DNA of 64,000 bases from Arthrobacter sp. Hiyo8 (GCA_001549895.1 AP014720.1:186001-250000), one strand, 5' to 3'; counted from the first letter of the stretch, positions 1 to 10,224 are shown. Numbers and translations are program-made. The notes: a model not told the origin generated them from the sequence alone.

Positions 1-1758
1 CACGGCTTCGGCGCTTGTGGGCTTGACCCGGTCGGCAACCACAAGCACGCCCCGGATTGCTCCGTCCCACGCAGCCAGGACCGCCGTCTGGCCGCGTGAT
101 TCAGCGGTTCGCTTCACCTCGTCGAGCACGGGATCAGGTGCGACCGCCCATTCGTCCAGCAGGCTCTGGCGGCCCACAATCACATTGTGGCCATCGACGA
201 CGCCGGTGACGCCCTTGCCCTCTATGTTGCGGAAGTCCTTCACATCGGGGAGGAGCGTCTCGAGCGCTTCGGTGGCGCCGGTGGCGATCGCCTGCGCGAT
301 GGGATGCTCGGATGCGTCTTCGAGGGCGCCGGCGATGCGCAGCACGTCCTTGCGGCTCGTCCCGGCAGCGGCGACTGCCTCGACGAGGGTCATCCTGCCC
401 GTGGTCACTGTTCCTGTCTTGTCGAGCACGATGGTGTCGACGCTCCGGGTGGACTCGAGGACCTCGGGGCCTTTGATCAGGATCCCCAGCTGCGCGCCGC
501 GCCCGGTGCCGACCAGGAGCGCGGTGGGGGTGGCGAGGCCCAGGGCGCAAGGGCAGGCGATGATGAGCACCGCGACGGCGGCGGTGAACGCCGTCGCGCC
601 GGGGAAACCGGCGCCTAGCCAGGCGCCCAGGGTTGCCACCGCGACTGCGATGACGATCGGGACGAAGATACCGGAGACCCGGTCGGCGAGGCGCTGCACC
701 TCGGCCTTTCCGGACTGGGCGTCTTCGACGAGCTGGGCGATCTGGGCGAGTTGGGTGTCTGCGCCCACGCGCGTGGCACGCACGACGAGCCGCCCGCTGG
801 CGTTCACGGTCGCTCCGGTCACGGCGTCGCCGGAGCCGACCTCGACGGGCACCGATTCGCCGGTAATCATCGAGGCGTCCACTGCAGAGGTGCCGGTGAG
901 GATCACGCCGTCGGTGGCGATCTTTTCCCCGGGGCGGACGACGAATTCGTCGCCGGCTGCGAGTTGCTCGATCGGGATGCGTGTTTCGACGCCGCCGCGG
1001 AGCACGGCGACATCCTTCGCGCCGAGTTCGAGGAGGCTCCGCAAGGCGGCGCCTGCTTGGCGCTTGGAGCGCTTCTCGAAGTAGCGGCCGGCGAGGATGA
1101 ACATTGTCACGCCGGCGGCGACCTCGAGGTAGATGTTGCGGGCGCCGTCGACCGGTGTGATTGAGAGCTCGAACGCATGGCGCATGCCGGGCACCCCGGC
1201 GGTGCCGAGGAAGAGTGCGTACAGTGACCACAGGAACGCCGAGAGGGTGCCGACTGAGACGAGGGTGTCCATGGTGGCGGCACCGTGGCGCAGGTTTGTC
1301 CAGGCTGCCTTGTGGAAGGGCCACGCTGCCCACAGGATCACCGGAGCGGCGAGGGCCAGGGAGGCCCATTGCCAGTAGGTGAACTGGAGGGCGGGGACCA
1401 TGGCCATGAGGATGACCGGCACCGCCAGCACCGCTGACCCGATGAGCCGCCGCCGCAGCTCGGCGAGCTCATGGTCGGGTTCTTCGCCATCGTTCGCCGG
1501 TGCCGCCTGCTCGGGTGGGGTTGGCAAGGCTGCCCTGTAGCCGGTCTTCTGCACCTCGAGGATGAGCAGCTGAGGGTCGTAGCCCTCGGGGACGAGCACC
1601 CTGGCTTTCTCGGTCGCGTAGTTCACGCTCGCCTCGACCCCGTCCATCCGGTTGAGCTTCTTCTCGATACGGTTGGCGCAGGATGAGCACGTCATCCCGC
1701 CGATCTCGAGATCAAGGCTCGTGCGCGCAGATTCAGTCGGTGCTGTGGTTGTTGGCAT
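1..1758 (-). CDS. copA: Copper-translocating P1B-type ATPase CopA (partial, runs off left edge)
   Basis: One uninterrupted frame of 586 codons from ATG at 1758 to the window edge; the C-terminal part lies outside. It pumps copper out of the cytosol at the expense of ATP. Visible in order: an N-terminal heavy-metal domain with GMTCSSC at residues 21-27, membrane segments, actuator loop TGES at 299-302, metal-channel motif CPC at 402-404, phosphorylation motif DKTGT at 446-450, and SEHP of the nucleotide-binding domain further on. It is the third gene of a leftward set with copZ and a copper-linked exported protein, so one copper-responsive transcript is likely. Antisense frames across it are open only because of GC-rich codon use. 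This is one of the few long genes here with no frame change. Confidence 0.96.
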   Translation of the reverse strand, partial: MPTTTAPTESARTSLDLEIGGMTCSSCANRIEKKLNRMDGVEASVNYATEKARVLVPEGYDPQLLILEVQKTGYRAALPTPPEQAAPANDGEEPDHELAELRRRLIGSAVLAVPVILMAMVPALQFTYWQWASLALAAPVILWAAWPFHKAAWTNLRHGAATMDTLVSVGTLSAFLWSLYALFLGTAGVPGMRHAFELSITPVDGARNIYLEVAAGVTMFILAGRYFEKRSKRQAGAALRSLLELGAKDVAVLRGGVETRIPIEQLAAGDEFVVRPGEKIATDGVILTGTSAVDASMITGESVPVEVGSGDAVTGATVNASGRLVVRATRVGADTQLAQIAQLVEDAQSGKAEVQRLADRVSGIFVPIVIAVAVATLGAWLGAGFPGATAFTAAVAVLIIACPCALGLATPTALLVGTGRGAQLGILIKGPEVLESTRSVDTIVLDKTGTVTTGRMTLVEAVAAAGTSRKDVLRIAGALEDASEHPIAQAIATGATEALETLLPDVKDFRNIEGKGVTGVVDGHNVIVGRQSLLDEWAVAPDPVLDEVKRTAESRGQTAVLAAWDGAIRGVLVVADRVKPTSAEAV

Positions 1759-1784
1759 AGTGATCCGTTCTCCGGTGTGTGGGC

Positions 1785-2728
1785 TCAATGACCGTGGCTC
1801 TCGCCTGGTGTCTGGACGGGTTGCGCGCCTGGCGTGCCGTCCGCAGCGAGTACGAACGCGGCAGAATGGACGGCGCCGTCGACTTGGAAGTCGAAGTAGA
1901 GCATGTACCTCCCAGAGGTCGGAGCCTCTGCCGCGAACCTCACGGTCGGTCCGCTGACCTGGCCGTTCTGGGGCTCGGCACCCTCGGGATGCACGTGCAG
2001 ATACGCTAGATCGCCGTCGCGCAGCGCGACAAGGTGGCCGAACGCGCCGAGGTAAGGCTGCAAGGTGGTGACCGGTGCGCCGTTTTTCGAGACGGAGAGC
2101 GTGAGCTCCGACGAGGCGCCGCCGCGGAGGTCCCCGGCGATCGTCACGTCGAAGCCGTCGACGTGCGCGGTGCGCGTCTCGGCAGGTGCGGCGGCCGGGG
2201 TGACCGGCCCGGCGACCTCTACCGTGCGGGTGAGGGTGAGCGGATTGGTGCCCCCGCCCGGGACGAAGTCTGTGAAGATACGGTAGGTGCCAGCGGCCTT
2301 CCATGTCCACGGGATGGACCAGGAGCCTTCTGGACTCCGCTGAGGATGGACGTGGCGGAACTCCGAGCCGTCTGTGCGGACGACGATCAGGTGCAGGTCC
2401 TTCTCATGGGAAGTCGCGTACTCGCGCAGCGGCTGTCCGCCGGCGTCGCTGATGGTGAAGGAGAGTGTGCCGGTGGTTCCGACGCCGGCTGGGCGCTGAC
2501 CGGACCGAGCTGGTAGCCCCCGGCCGCGAGGGTGACCCCGGGGGTGAGGGCATCGTTTCCGCCCTGAGCCTGTCCCATCGCCGCCATGTGGTCCTGTCCC
2601 TGAGCGATAGCCGCCATCCGGTCCTGCGCCACTGTCTTCGGGATTGTGGCGCCCGTGATCGCGAACGCCGCGCCGAAGGCGACGGCGACGCTGGCCGCGT
2701 AGAGGCCCAGGCGCGTGGCGGTCCGCAT
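1785..2728 (-). CDS. Copper-cluster exported protein with N-terminal anchor (frameshifted)
   Basis: About 315 residues in two frames that meet near 2485-2500; the shift has the direction of one lost base. The first part (ATG 2728) starts MRTATRLGLYAAS and has one hydrophobic segment (residues about 7-27), so the protein is probably membrane-anchored or secreted. The second part is beta-rich, with His-containing stretches HVHP (twice) and a C-terminal GESHGH that could bind metal. The start overlaps the copZ stop as ATGA, which indicates translational coupling. Such proteins sit beside copZ/copA in Arthrobacter relatives; I know no biochemical function. A periplasmic copper-binding role is inference. 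Confidence 0.72.
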
Positions 2729-2943
2729 CAGGCCCGGGCCGCCGAGTAGCCTGCTTCATCCACGGCGGCGATCACCGCGGCGTCGTCAGCCGGGTCACCG
2801 GAGCCGGTGTCGACCATGAGCCGGCCGGTCGTGGCGCTAACGTCGATCCGCTCGACGCCAGGGATCTGCCCGACCTCGTTGCGGATCGAGATCTCGCAGT
2901 GCCCGCAGGTCATTCCAGTGACCTGGTATTCGGTGGTGCTCAT
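2728..2943 (-). CDS. copZ: CopZ-type copper chaperone
   Basis: Intact 71-residue heavy-metal-associated domain. The metal motif GMTCGHC (residues 10-15 region, Cys12 and Cys15) follows a short beta strand, and the ferredoxin-like fold is the usual length. ATG at 2943 is chosen over an upstream in-frame ATG because GAAAGGA lies about 7 bases before it and the family starts there. It would carry Cu(I) in the cytosol to CopA. First gene of the leftward copper transcript, with CsoR-like palindromes immediately upstream. Confidence 0.93.
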   Translation of the reverse strand: MSTTEYQVTGMTCGHCEISIRNEVGQIPGVERIDVSATTGRLMVDTGSGDPADDAAVIAAVDEAGYSAARA

Positions 2944-2980
2944 CAGTAGATCCTTTCGTCTTTGGCATCTGCCTCGATAC

Positions 2981-3132
2981 ATACCCCTAGATGGTACTTC
3001 GTGAAATAACGTATACCCTACGGGGGTATAGATACAAGAGTCCGCAGATTTACTGGCGAAAGTAGTCGGTACACCCCCTAATCCGGATAAGAAGAGGGTA
3101 TCGTCTCGTTAACAGGTACCCGGTAGGGGTAT
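2981..3132. promoter_or_regulatory. Divergent copper promoter with CsoR-type operators
   Basis: Between copZ (left) and the reductase gene (right) are several TACCC/GGGTA palindromes: ATACCCC at 2981-2987 (half site), TATACCC...GGGGGTATA at 3012-3030, and GTACCC...GGGGTAT at about 3116-3132. They match the known shape of actinobacterial CsoR operators. A csoR gene is present at 5741-6088, so copper-induced derepression of both flanking units is likely. Confidence 0.7.
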
Positions 3133-3160
3133 TCTGATACTCGTTGAAGGAAGTGGTGTA

Positions 3161-4305
3161 GTGAAGCGGGAGGCGAAGCCAAGCGTCCTCATCGGGCGCG
3201 CTTGCGCCCAGGAACTGCGCACGCGCGGATTCACAGGCAGGATCGAAATGGTCGACGCCGAGCCGGGCGGTGCGATCAACCGCACGCTGCTGGACAAGGC
3301 GCTGCTTCCGGGATTGCTCACGCGAGAGCAGATAGCCCTCCCGGCGGTCGAAGGGGTGCCGGTGACGTCGGGCGAAGCCATTGCCGTTGACCTCGGCACG
3401 AACACGGTCGAGCTTAGCGATGGCCGGCGTCTGAGTGCTGACGCGGTGCTGATCGCATCGGGGGCCAGTCCTCGGAACCTGGATGGCATCGACGTCGCCC
3501 CGGAGGTCCATTGCATCGGATGCACACCGCCGATGAGGCGGATGCGCTCCGTGACTCGATCCCACAGGCCGATGGCCGACGGATCGCTGTGGTCGGCGCG
3601 GGCTTTATCGGCACCGAGCTTGCCAGCCACTATGTTGCCGCCGGCGCCGAGGTAGTGCTCGTAGGCCGGTCGTCCATGCCCTTGGTCGGCGCTCTCGGCG
3701 CCGAGATCTCCCCTCGGCTGGCCACCATGCAGCGTGCGCGCACTGATGCGCGACTGGGAGCGGCGGTGCGCGCAATCACGCCGACCGGTGCCCGCGCGCG
3801 GCTCGCCCTCTCCGACGGCAGCTTCGTCGAGGTCGACGCGGTCATCCTCGCGCACGGAGCGGGTCCTGCGACCTCGTGGGCAGGCGCACCGGACGGAATC
3901 CGGGTGGACGACCGCCTGCGCGGGCCCGAAGGCGGATGGTATGCGGCGGGAAGCGCGGCGTACATCGCCTCCGGCGGCGCGAGGCTCACGACGGACCACT
4001 GGGACGCCGCCGTCGCCCAGGGCCGGCACGCCGCGCGGACGATCCTGCACGACTTCATGGGCGGCGAAGATCCGGGTCCCTATAGGTCGACGACGGGATT
4101 CATTCTCTCTGCGTTCGGCACGACGATCGCCGCGCGCGGCATGCGGCATCCCGACGGCTCCGAGCGAGCGGCCTCCTGGCCAATCGACCCGCCGCGGCCC
4201 GACGCCGTTCTGACCGAGTTCGCGGACGCTGATGGAGCAGTGACGGGCATCGCCGGGTTCAACGCAGGCCCCGCCGTGGTCCGTGCGGCGTCGGCGATCG
4301 CCTGA
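3161..4305 (+). CDS. FAD-dependent pyridine nucleotide-disulfide oxidoreductase (frameshifted)
   Basis: Two frames join near 3510-3525 (one lost base). The first runs from GTG 3161 and carries the FAD-side fold, including VLIASGASPRNL. The second has the NAD(P)-binding motif VVGAGFIGTELA followed by the ferredoxin-reductase-like C-terminus to 4305. About 380 residues, usual for rubredoxin/ferredoxin-NAD(P) reductase relatives. Odd point: the N-terminal dinucleotide loop reads VLIGRACAQ, so the glycine-rich GxGxxA motif is shortened by a few residues. Located between CsoR-type operators and an MFS gene 8 bases downstream. A role in redox handling under copper stress is inference. Confidence 0.8.
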
Positions 4306-4313
4306 AGCCGGGG

Positions 4314-5664
4314 ATGTCTGTTCACTCGAGCAAGGCAGCCCGGCCAAGTAGCGAAGATGTGGAACCAATGACCGGCCCAACCGAGGCTAGGCCTTCCGCC
4401 GCTGCTGTGGGACCTGGCACCTTCGGACCACTGCGCTCACGGAACTTTCGCCTGATGGCGACTGCCTACCTGGTCTCAAACACCGGGTACTGGATGGGTT
4501 ACACCGCGCAGAGCTGGCTTGTGCTCAGCCTCACCGGCAACGCCTCCGACGTCGGTGTGACGGCCGCGCTGCTGTTCCTGCCGACACTAGCGTTGGGTAT
4601 GTTCGGCGGGGTCCTCGCCGACCGTTACCCGAAGTGGCAAGTCCTACTCTTCGGCTGTATCGGGTGGGCCTCGCTGACTGGCCTCCTGGCCGCCTTGACG
4701 CTCTCGCAAGCGGTGCAGGCATGGCACGTACAGCTGATCGCCGCGGGAATCGGCACCGTGAATGCCCTCTGTTGGCCATCCCAGGTCGCGTTCATCGCCG
4801 AGATGGTCGCACCAGCCCAGCTACGGAGCGCGGTTAGCATCAACTCGTCGGGGACCCAGCTCACAGCGTCGGTTGGTCCTGCCATCGGCGGGCTCTTGAT
4901 CAGCGCAGCCGGGCCGGGTGCCTCGTTCCTAATAGCCGCTGGCTGCTATGCGGTGCCCCTCGTCGCGGTGGCGCGCGTCCGTGTTGACGAGTTGCATGCG
5001 GTCCCGCCGGCGAAGGCCGAGCGGGGAAGATGCTCGCGGGCCTGCGCTATGCGGTGAGTCGACCGGATGTGCTCTGGCCGACAATCCTGATCGCCCTATA
5101 CGGGATGTTCACCGGCAACATCTCAGTCACGCTGGCCGTCTACGCCACGTCGGTCTACGATTCCGGCCCGGGCGGCTATGGGCTTCTCGGCGCGATTGTT
5201 GCGGTCGGTTCGCTGCTTGGCGCGCTCATCTCCGCCCACCTGCGGCGTACACGGCTGCGCACCTTGGTGCTGTTCGCAGCTCTGCTCTCCGCGCTCTATA
5301 TGGTTTCGGCGGCCGCGCCGACTCAGCTGGTCTTCTGCGCGGTACTGTTGGGCATCGGCGCGAGCACCCTCTTGCTGCAGACCTCAGCCAATTCCACAAT
5401 CCAGCTTGCCGCCCCGGTGGGATCCATGGAAGGATCGTGGGCATCTACCTTCTCGCCTGGTCCGGTGGCATCGCCCTCGGCGGTCCAATGGTGGGCTATA
5501 TCGACCAGTATGTCGGCCCCCAAGCCGGCATGCTGCTCGCCGGCGCGCTGCCCGGAATCGCCACCCTCGTGATTGCGGCCCGGATAGGCAGTAGCCTGCC
5601 GCGCTCAGCCCGTTCGGGACGGACTCCGAAGGGGTACCCAGCGGCGTGCCAGCAAGGTCCTTGA
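4314..5664 (+). CDS. MFS transporter, EntS/MFS_3 type (two frameshifts)
   Basis: About 440 residues in three successive frames: 4314 to about 5040, about 5030 to 5430, then to the stop at 5664. Both shifts have the direction of one lost base. The first part has the six N-terminal helices and the loop LADRYPKW after helix 2. The second resumes at LAGLRYAV, a conserved central loop; the third carries YLLAWSGGIALGGP. The family includes enterobactin-type exporters. It follows the reductase by 8 bases and probably shares its transcript. Substrate unknown. Confidence 0.82.
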
Positions 5665-5740
5665 AGAAGACCTCCGGGGTAGCGCCGTGTACGAGGGGAG
5701 GCCGCGCGGCCCGTGATGCTTCGGCCTGGCACTGAATCGA

Positions 5741-6088
5741 TTACGAGCGCACAAGCCTGGCGATAGCGTCCGACGCCTCTTTGATCTTGACCTCGGATCC
5801 CGGTCCGCCGAGACGAGCGGCGTCGACAACGCAGTGCCGAAGATGGTCGTCGAGCAGGCCAAGTGCGACCCGCTCGAGAGCTTTGCTGAGTGCGGAGACC
5901 TGGGTGAGGATGTCGATGCAGTACTGCTCTTCGTCGACCATGCGGCTTATGCCTCGCGCCTGTCCTTCGATGCGCTTGAGACGCGCCAAGTAGTCGGCCT
6001 TGTCGGTGATGTACCCGTGATGAGGGTCATTCTCTGTGGCGGGTGCTGGTTCTGTGCCGAAAGCTGAGTCGTCGGTCATGATGCTCAT
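5741..6088 (-). CDS. csoR: CsoR-family copper-sensing repressor
   Basis: Intact 115-residue all-alpha metalloregulator, counted from ATG 6088 (ATG 6079 is equally possible). The three copper ligands of the family align: Cys57 in YCIDIL, His82 and Cys86 in DHLRHC, with the exact 25- and 4-residue spacing of M. tuberculosis CsoR. The basic helix RLKRIEGQARGI is present. It faces leftward after the MFS gene. Palindromes of CsoR type lie 175-225 bases upstream and at 2981-3132, so it likely controls the copper genes on its left. Confidence 0.94.
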   Translation of the reverse strand: MSIMTDDSAFGTEPAPATENDPHHGYITDKADYLARLKRIEGQARGISRMVDEEQYCIDILTQVSALSKALERVALGLLDDHLRHCVVDAARLGGPGSEVKIKEASDAIARLVRS

Positions 6089-6262
6089 GATGGCAGTTCC
6101 CTTCGTGTGGCCCGTGCCGTTTCCCGCCATGCGGCGGGGCCTGGCTGCGTTGTGCTCGGCCCTCACGGTTCTTCTTATTAGGTGTTGATTGAGGCTTCGA
6201 GCCATTATCGAGCCGGTCTTGAAGCCGGGCAATCAAGTGCCGGCCTCCTCCTCGCTTCAGGC

Positions 6263-6313
6263 TACCCCTAGGGGGTATGCGCCTGCCTTGTAGGGTATAC
6301 CGCTCACGGGTAT
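6263..6313. promoter_or_regulatory. CsoR-type operator pair upstream of csoR
   Basis: TACCCCTAGGGGGTA at 6263-6277 is a near-perfect palindrome lacking one C in the left arm. Two GGGTATAC copies follow at 6293-6300 and 6308-6315. Both resemble the copper operators at 2981-3132, consistent with csoR autoregulation. The rest of 6089-6613 holds no gene I can support. Confidence 0.6.
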
Positions 6314-6613
6314 ACAGCAAGGTTCCGGAGAGGACACGGAGCCTGGCGGGGAGGTGCCCGCCCAAGCACTTGCTGGCCATGTGGTCTGGGTTTCCGGCCA
6401 GATTGCGCGACAAAGCTTCCTTCAACAGGCTGGCCGAGTCGATGCGAGAACCGACGACTTCATGAGGTAAACAGGAAGCCCCGGTAGGCAGTGCCGTCGT
6501 AGGTCAGGCGGCAATCCTGTCGCCGCTCGATGCGTAGCCCGATCTGCTCGGTCCAGCAGGGGAGTGGTCTCGACAACGCCTGCGGAAGGGCACATCGCCG
6601 GACACACGCGCTG

Positions 6614-7009
6614 TCAGGGGTGATGGTGAGCGGCAGATCCCTCTGGGGTACCGGCAATCGTGGAGAGGTGCTCCCAGCCGCCATCGCTCAAGGCGTGGTA
6701 GGCGACGTGCACTTCTTTGGCCGGGCCCTTGGAGGACTCGACGTCGTTACCATCGAGAGCAGATACCAACCTTCCGGCTGAATCCACGAACGTCTGGGCG
6801 GTCCGCCTAAGCTCTTCCGGCCAGCCCGTCGCAGCGACGACAGTGCGGGCATGTCGGAGAAGGGCCGACCACTTCGGGTCTATGTTCGGAGACGGTTTGC
6901 CGATGGAGGTAGCGATGCCGTGGAAGTCGACGCCATCGATGTGGGTCAGGGCCGCGATCAGCCCGGCAGTTTGCGTGCCTGCGTCGTAGCTTGAGGCGCT
7001 GTGCGTCAT
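6614..7009 (-). CDS. Conserved hypothetical protein next to permease
   Basis: Intact 131-residue protein from ATG 7009, chosen because AAAGGAAAG lies 10-12 bases upstream. It is predicted to be soluble and helical, without signal peptide, with no enzyme motif that I recognise. It contains PKWSALLRHARTVV and ends in HHHP. It follows the His-rich permease by about 60 bases and is probably co-transcribed with it. Family name unknown to me. Confidence 0.62.
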   Translation of the reverse strand: MTHSASSYDAGTQTAGLIAALTHIDGVDFHGIATSIGKPSPNIDPKWSALLRHARTVVAATGWPEELRRTAQTFVDSAGRLVSALDGNDVESSKGPAKEVHVAYHALSDGGWEHLSTIAGTPEGSAAHHHP

Positions 7010-7068
7010 AACGTTGCGCTTTCCTTTCGGGTATCCGCTTGATCGTTGGCTGAGACACGGGCGGCGCC

Positions 7069-7785
7069 TCAGTGCTGGTGGCCGTCGTGCGCGCCCCATG
7101 CTCGTGACCGTGGTCCGACACCGCGTGCTCGTGCGCATTGTGACCGGCGTGCTCGTGCGTGTCGGGGCTGCCGCCCATCATCTTGAGCATCCGCGCCCCG
7201 CCGTTGAGCAGGAACCGGGTGACGAGAAGCAACGCGAGGGCGTGGAAGGCGATATTCAGCCATGTGGTGTAGTTCCAGGAGATGCCAGCCTCGGCGACAA
7301 TGGCGTTGCGGGTGTGCGGGGTCAGGCCCGTGGCAGCGAAGATCACCTCGACGGCGTACCCGGCCAGGACCATGGCGAGATAGAAAGTTCCGGTGATCCG
7401 CAGGGCGGCCTTGGTGCCGTAGTACTTGCGGTAGATCAGGATGATCGGCAGGACGATCAGGTCGGCGAAGATAAAGCTCGCCACCCCGCCGAAGCTGATG
7501 CCGCCGTTCCACAGGACGGCGGCGATGGGACGTTCCCGACCGAGCAGACGAAGCTGAGCAGCGCCACGACGGGCCCGATGATCGGACCCCAGAGCGCCGC
7601 CAGGAGGTCGTTCCCCTCGAAGAAGAAAGCCCGCAGCCACTCCTTCGGGATCCAAGCGTCGATCGCGCCGGCAATCAGGAGCCCACCGGCGATATAACGC
7701 CAGACGGCCGCCCAGTCCATGACAAAGTAGGCGGCGACCGAGTCGAGGCCCTTGCGGGAGAAGAGCCTGCGCCAGAAGTTACCGC
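7069..7785 (-). pseudogene. COG0701-type permease, 5' end lost, His-rich tail
   Basis: Membrane permease of the DUF318/COG0701 group. The preserved part begins NFWRRLFSRKGLDS at a junction near 7785 and covers several helices (IAGGLLIAGAID, SFIFADLIVLP, LNIAFHALALLL). Two one-base frame changes occur, near 7535 and near 7090. The second restores the tail HEHG-AHDGHQH and the stop at 7069. The C-terminus has many histidines (HEHAGHNAHEH), suggesting metal handling. About 90 N-terminal residues are missing: upstream DNA switches directly to a debranching-enzyme gene, so this is a real rearrangement and not only a base-call problem. Confidence 0.72.
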
Positions 7786-8262
7786 CATGGTCAGCGTGTT
7801 GCCGTCGGCGTGGTTGGATTTCTCCCACTGCCGCTGGATCCGTGCTTCTTTGACCTCGAACACGTCAGCGAAATCCGCGTCGACAGCGAGCGACACAAGG
7901 CATTCTTTCGGTTCGGTGGCGTGGTTGTGCACGGTGATGTGTTCCACGATGCCGATGCCCAGTTCGCGGGTGCGCTCCACGATGAGCGGGGTGTCCGCGT
8001 ATCCATCCAACCGGCTGACGCGACTGGCAAATATGGCCCGGTATGGTTCCTTGGTCTGGGCCGTCAGCGGTTCCAGCACCTGTCCGTTGATGAAGAGGCC
8101 CCATCGGGACAAGATGCGCGTGTCTTGGAAGAACAGGCCGTGCGGGTGATCGGGCCATATGTCTCCATTCGGCAGGGAGATGCAGAAGGAAGTACCTTCC
8201 ACCAGGGTCACTGTGCCGGTCCCGAGTGGGCCGGCCGCCGTGTCCGCATTCCATCCAGCCAT
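7786..8262 (-). pseudogene. Amylo-alpha-1,6-glucosidase (debranching enzyme), N-terminal fragment
   Basis: About 159 residues from ATG 8262 match the N-terminal domain of actinobacterial glycogen-debranching-type enzymes, including the stretches PHGLFFQDTRILSRW and CLVSLAVDADFADVFEVK. These enzymes are usually about 700 residues. Here the similarity stops at DGNTLTM and the sequence runs into the permease in another frame. AGGGG lies about 8 bases before the start. No catalytic domain remains, so it should be inactive. Confidence 0.78.
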
Positions 8263-8369
8263 CCGTTGGCCCCCTCAGGAAACCGACTGACAGCCAGTCC
8301 TCGGCTGGCTGTCCTGCTACATCCCCACCCTGAGGCGACGAATGCCCCTTCCCGGAGGTATTGACATGA

Positions 8370-8668
8370 GCTTTCCAGCGCCCGTTTCGGGCGCTTCGTG
8401 CGTACGGAAAATTTCGCCGGTCACCATGGCATGTCGGCCCGGGTGGGCCCGATGATGGGATGGTCTGTTCCGGTCTACACCGGTGTTTCCTTGGTGCCTT
8501 TGAGCCCGCACGTGAGCCTGGTGTTGGAAGACTTCCACGGGATTCGTGGATTGTTGCTTCGAGCACGAGCGTCAGACTCCAGATTTGCCCTGTCTTCCCC
8601 GGGACGGCACCAGGGTCTCGGCAGCCGTGGGCTGCTGCGGCAAAGCGCTGCTCACGAAGGAGAAGATC
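8370..8668 (+). other. IS110 left non-coding end, candidate bridge RNA locus
   Basis: No gene is visible between 8263 and 8668. In IS110-group elements the non-coding end upstream of the transposase encodes the bridge RNA that pairs with target and donor DNA. This stretch has a perfect hairpin (GCGCCCG-TTT-CGGGCGC, about 8375-8391) and further paired arms around GGCCCGGGTGGGCCC (about 8435). The bridge-RNA assignment is by position only. Confidence 0.35.
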
Positions 8669-9908
8669 ATGGAAGTACTGCACCACCGGTGCGCGGGACT
8701 GGATATCAGTAAGCGCGACGCGAAGGTCTGCGTTCGCGTCCCCGGCGCCCGACACAACACGTTCACAAAGCTGGTCACCGTCTCGGGTTCCATGACCCGC
8801 AACATCATGGAGCTAAGAGACTACCTGGTGGCCGAAAAAGTCACCCTTGTCGTCATGGAAGCGACCGGAGACTACTGGAAGCCGTTTTACTACCTGCTCG
8901 ATCCAGTGCTGAACGTAATGCTGGTCAATGCCCGGCACGCGAGAAACCTTCCGGGACGCAAGACGGACGTTTCCGACGCCCAATGGCTGGCCGAACTCGG
9001 CGCCCACGGACTGGTCCGAGCGTCCTTCGTGCCACCTGAGCATATACGCCAGTTACGGGACCTGACCAGATCCCGCACCATCTTCGTCGCTGAGAAGAGT
9101 CGCGAGATTCAGCGCATCGAAAAGCTCCTTGAGGATGCCAACATCAAGATTTCATCGGTTGCCACCCGCACTCTCGGGGTTTCCGGCAGGGCCATGCTCG
9201 AAGCACTCATCGCCGGTGAACGCGATCCCGCCGCATTGGCAGACCTGGCCCGAGGGCGCCTCAAAAACAAGGCCGGGCAGCTCACACTGGCTCTCGACGG
9301 CAGGTTCAATGACCATCATTCCTTCGCCGTGAAAATGCACCTGGACCATATCGACTCCCTCGACCGGCGGATCAGCGGCCTTAGCGACCGCATCGATTCC
9401 GTCATGGCCCCGCTCGCTTGGTGCGTTGACCTGCTCACGACAGTCCCCGGCATCAGCAAAACGGTCGCCGAAATCGTCATCGCCGAAACGGGGCAGACAT
9501 GGCCCAGTTCCCCACAGCGGCGCATCTCGCGTCGTGGGCAGGTGTCTGTCCGGGCACAATGAATCCGCTGGCAAGGTCAAGTCCAGCCACGCACGGCCGG
9601 GAAACACTCACCTCAAAGGCGCTCTCGGGATCGCCTCCATGGCGGCAGTCAGAACCAACGGCACCTTCTGGCAGTCACGCTACAAGCGGTTGACCTCGCG
9701 ACGGGGACCGATGAGGGCGCTGGTCGCCATCGAACACTCCATGATCGTCGCCATCTGGCACATGCTCACCAACGGCACAATATTCGAAGATCTCGGCCCA
9801 GATCACTTCCAACGCACCCACCGCAAAACGACCGAGCGCCACGCCGTCAGCCAACTCCATCAACTTGGCTATGACGTCCAGCTCACGCCCTCTGCCCAAG
9901 CATCCTGA
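8669..9908 (+). CDS. IS110-family transposase (two frameshifts)
   Basis: About 413 residues from ATG 8669, with AAGGAG 7 bases before it. The N-terminal RuvC-like DEDD domain begins GLDISKRDAKV, with KTDVSDAQWLAEL further on. The C-terminal Transposase_20 domain has TVPGISKTVAEIVIAE, then after two one-base shifts (near 9500 and near 9575) HLASWAGVCPG and NTHLKGALGIASMAA. It would cut and rejoin DNA under bridge-RNA guidance. Both shifts are losses in G/C runs, so the element may be functional in the cell. Element ends were not resolved. Confidence 0.88.
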
Positions 9909-10005
9909 AGCCAAAGAACAAAACCCGCACCGCCTTCCAAACGGCGGCGAACTCACCCTTGTCCCTGAACCAGCCGGTTGCGTCCCTCACCCCGCCATTT
10001 TCACG

Positions 10006-10224
10006 TCAGGTAACAGGGAGTCCTGCGGCGGCATCGGTTGTGGCGCCGACGCGGAGATCGTACCCGTCGTCGATGTGGAACAGCCGGCGGCCTTCGAGAC
10101 GGTCGATCACCCAGATCGTTCGCCCATCGGCCGTCCGGTCGTCCACCGTGCCCCTGTGGTGTTCGTACCCCTGCAGGCTCAAGGTGACGACATCTCCCGG
10201 CTCTAAAGAGGTCCATATGGACAT
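10006..10224 (-). CDS. Small conserved protein, possible paralogue of the one at 47303
   Basis: 72 residues from ATG 10224. Beta-rich composition (PGDVVTLSLQGYEHHRGTV, then TIWVIDRLEGRRLFHIDDGYDL) looks like a single small barrel domain. The 47303-47581 protein shows the same plan: PGD/AGDxV start, a turn with DG, an aromatic strand and an IDD/LDDS motif. No signal peptide; weak ribosome site. Function unknown. Confidence 0.5.
   Translation of the reverse strand: MSIWTSLEPGDVVTLSLQGYEHHRGTVDDRTADGRTIWVIDRLEGRRLFHIDDGYDLRVGATTDAAAGLPVT

Noticed and set aside
134..1369. Long minus-strand Arg/Pro-rich frame inside copA
   Set aside because: Composition is that of an out-of-frame copy of a GC-rich gene; the other minus frame gives a complete CopA with all motifs.
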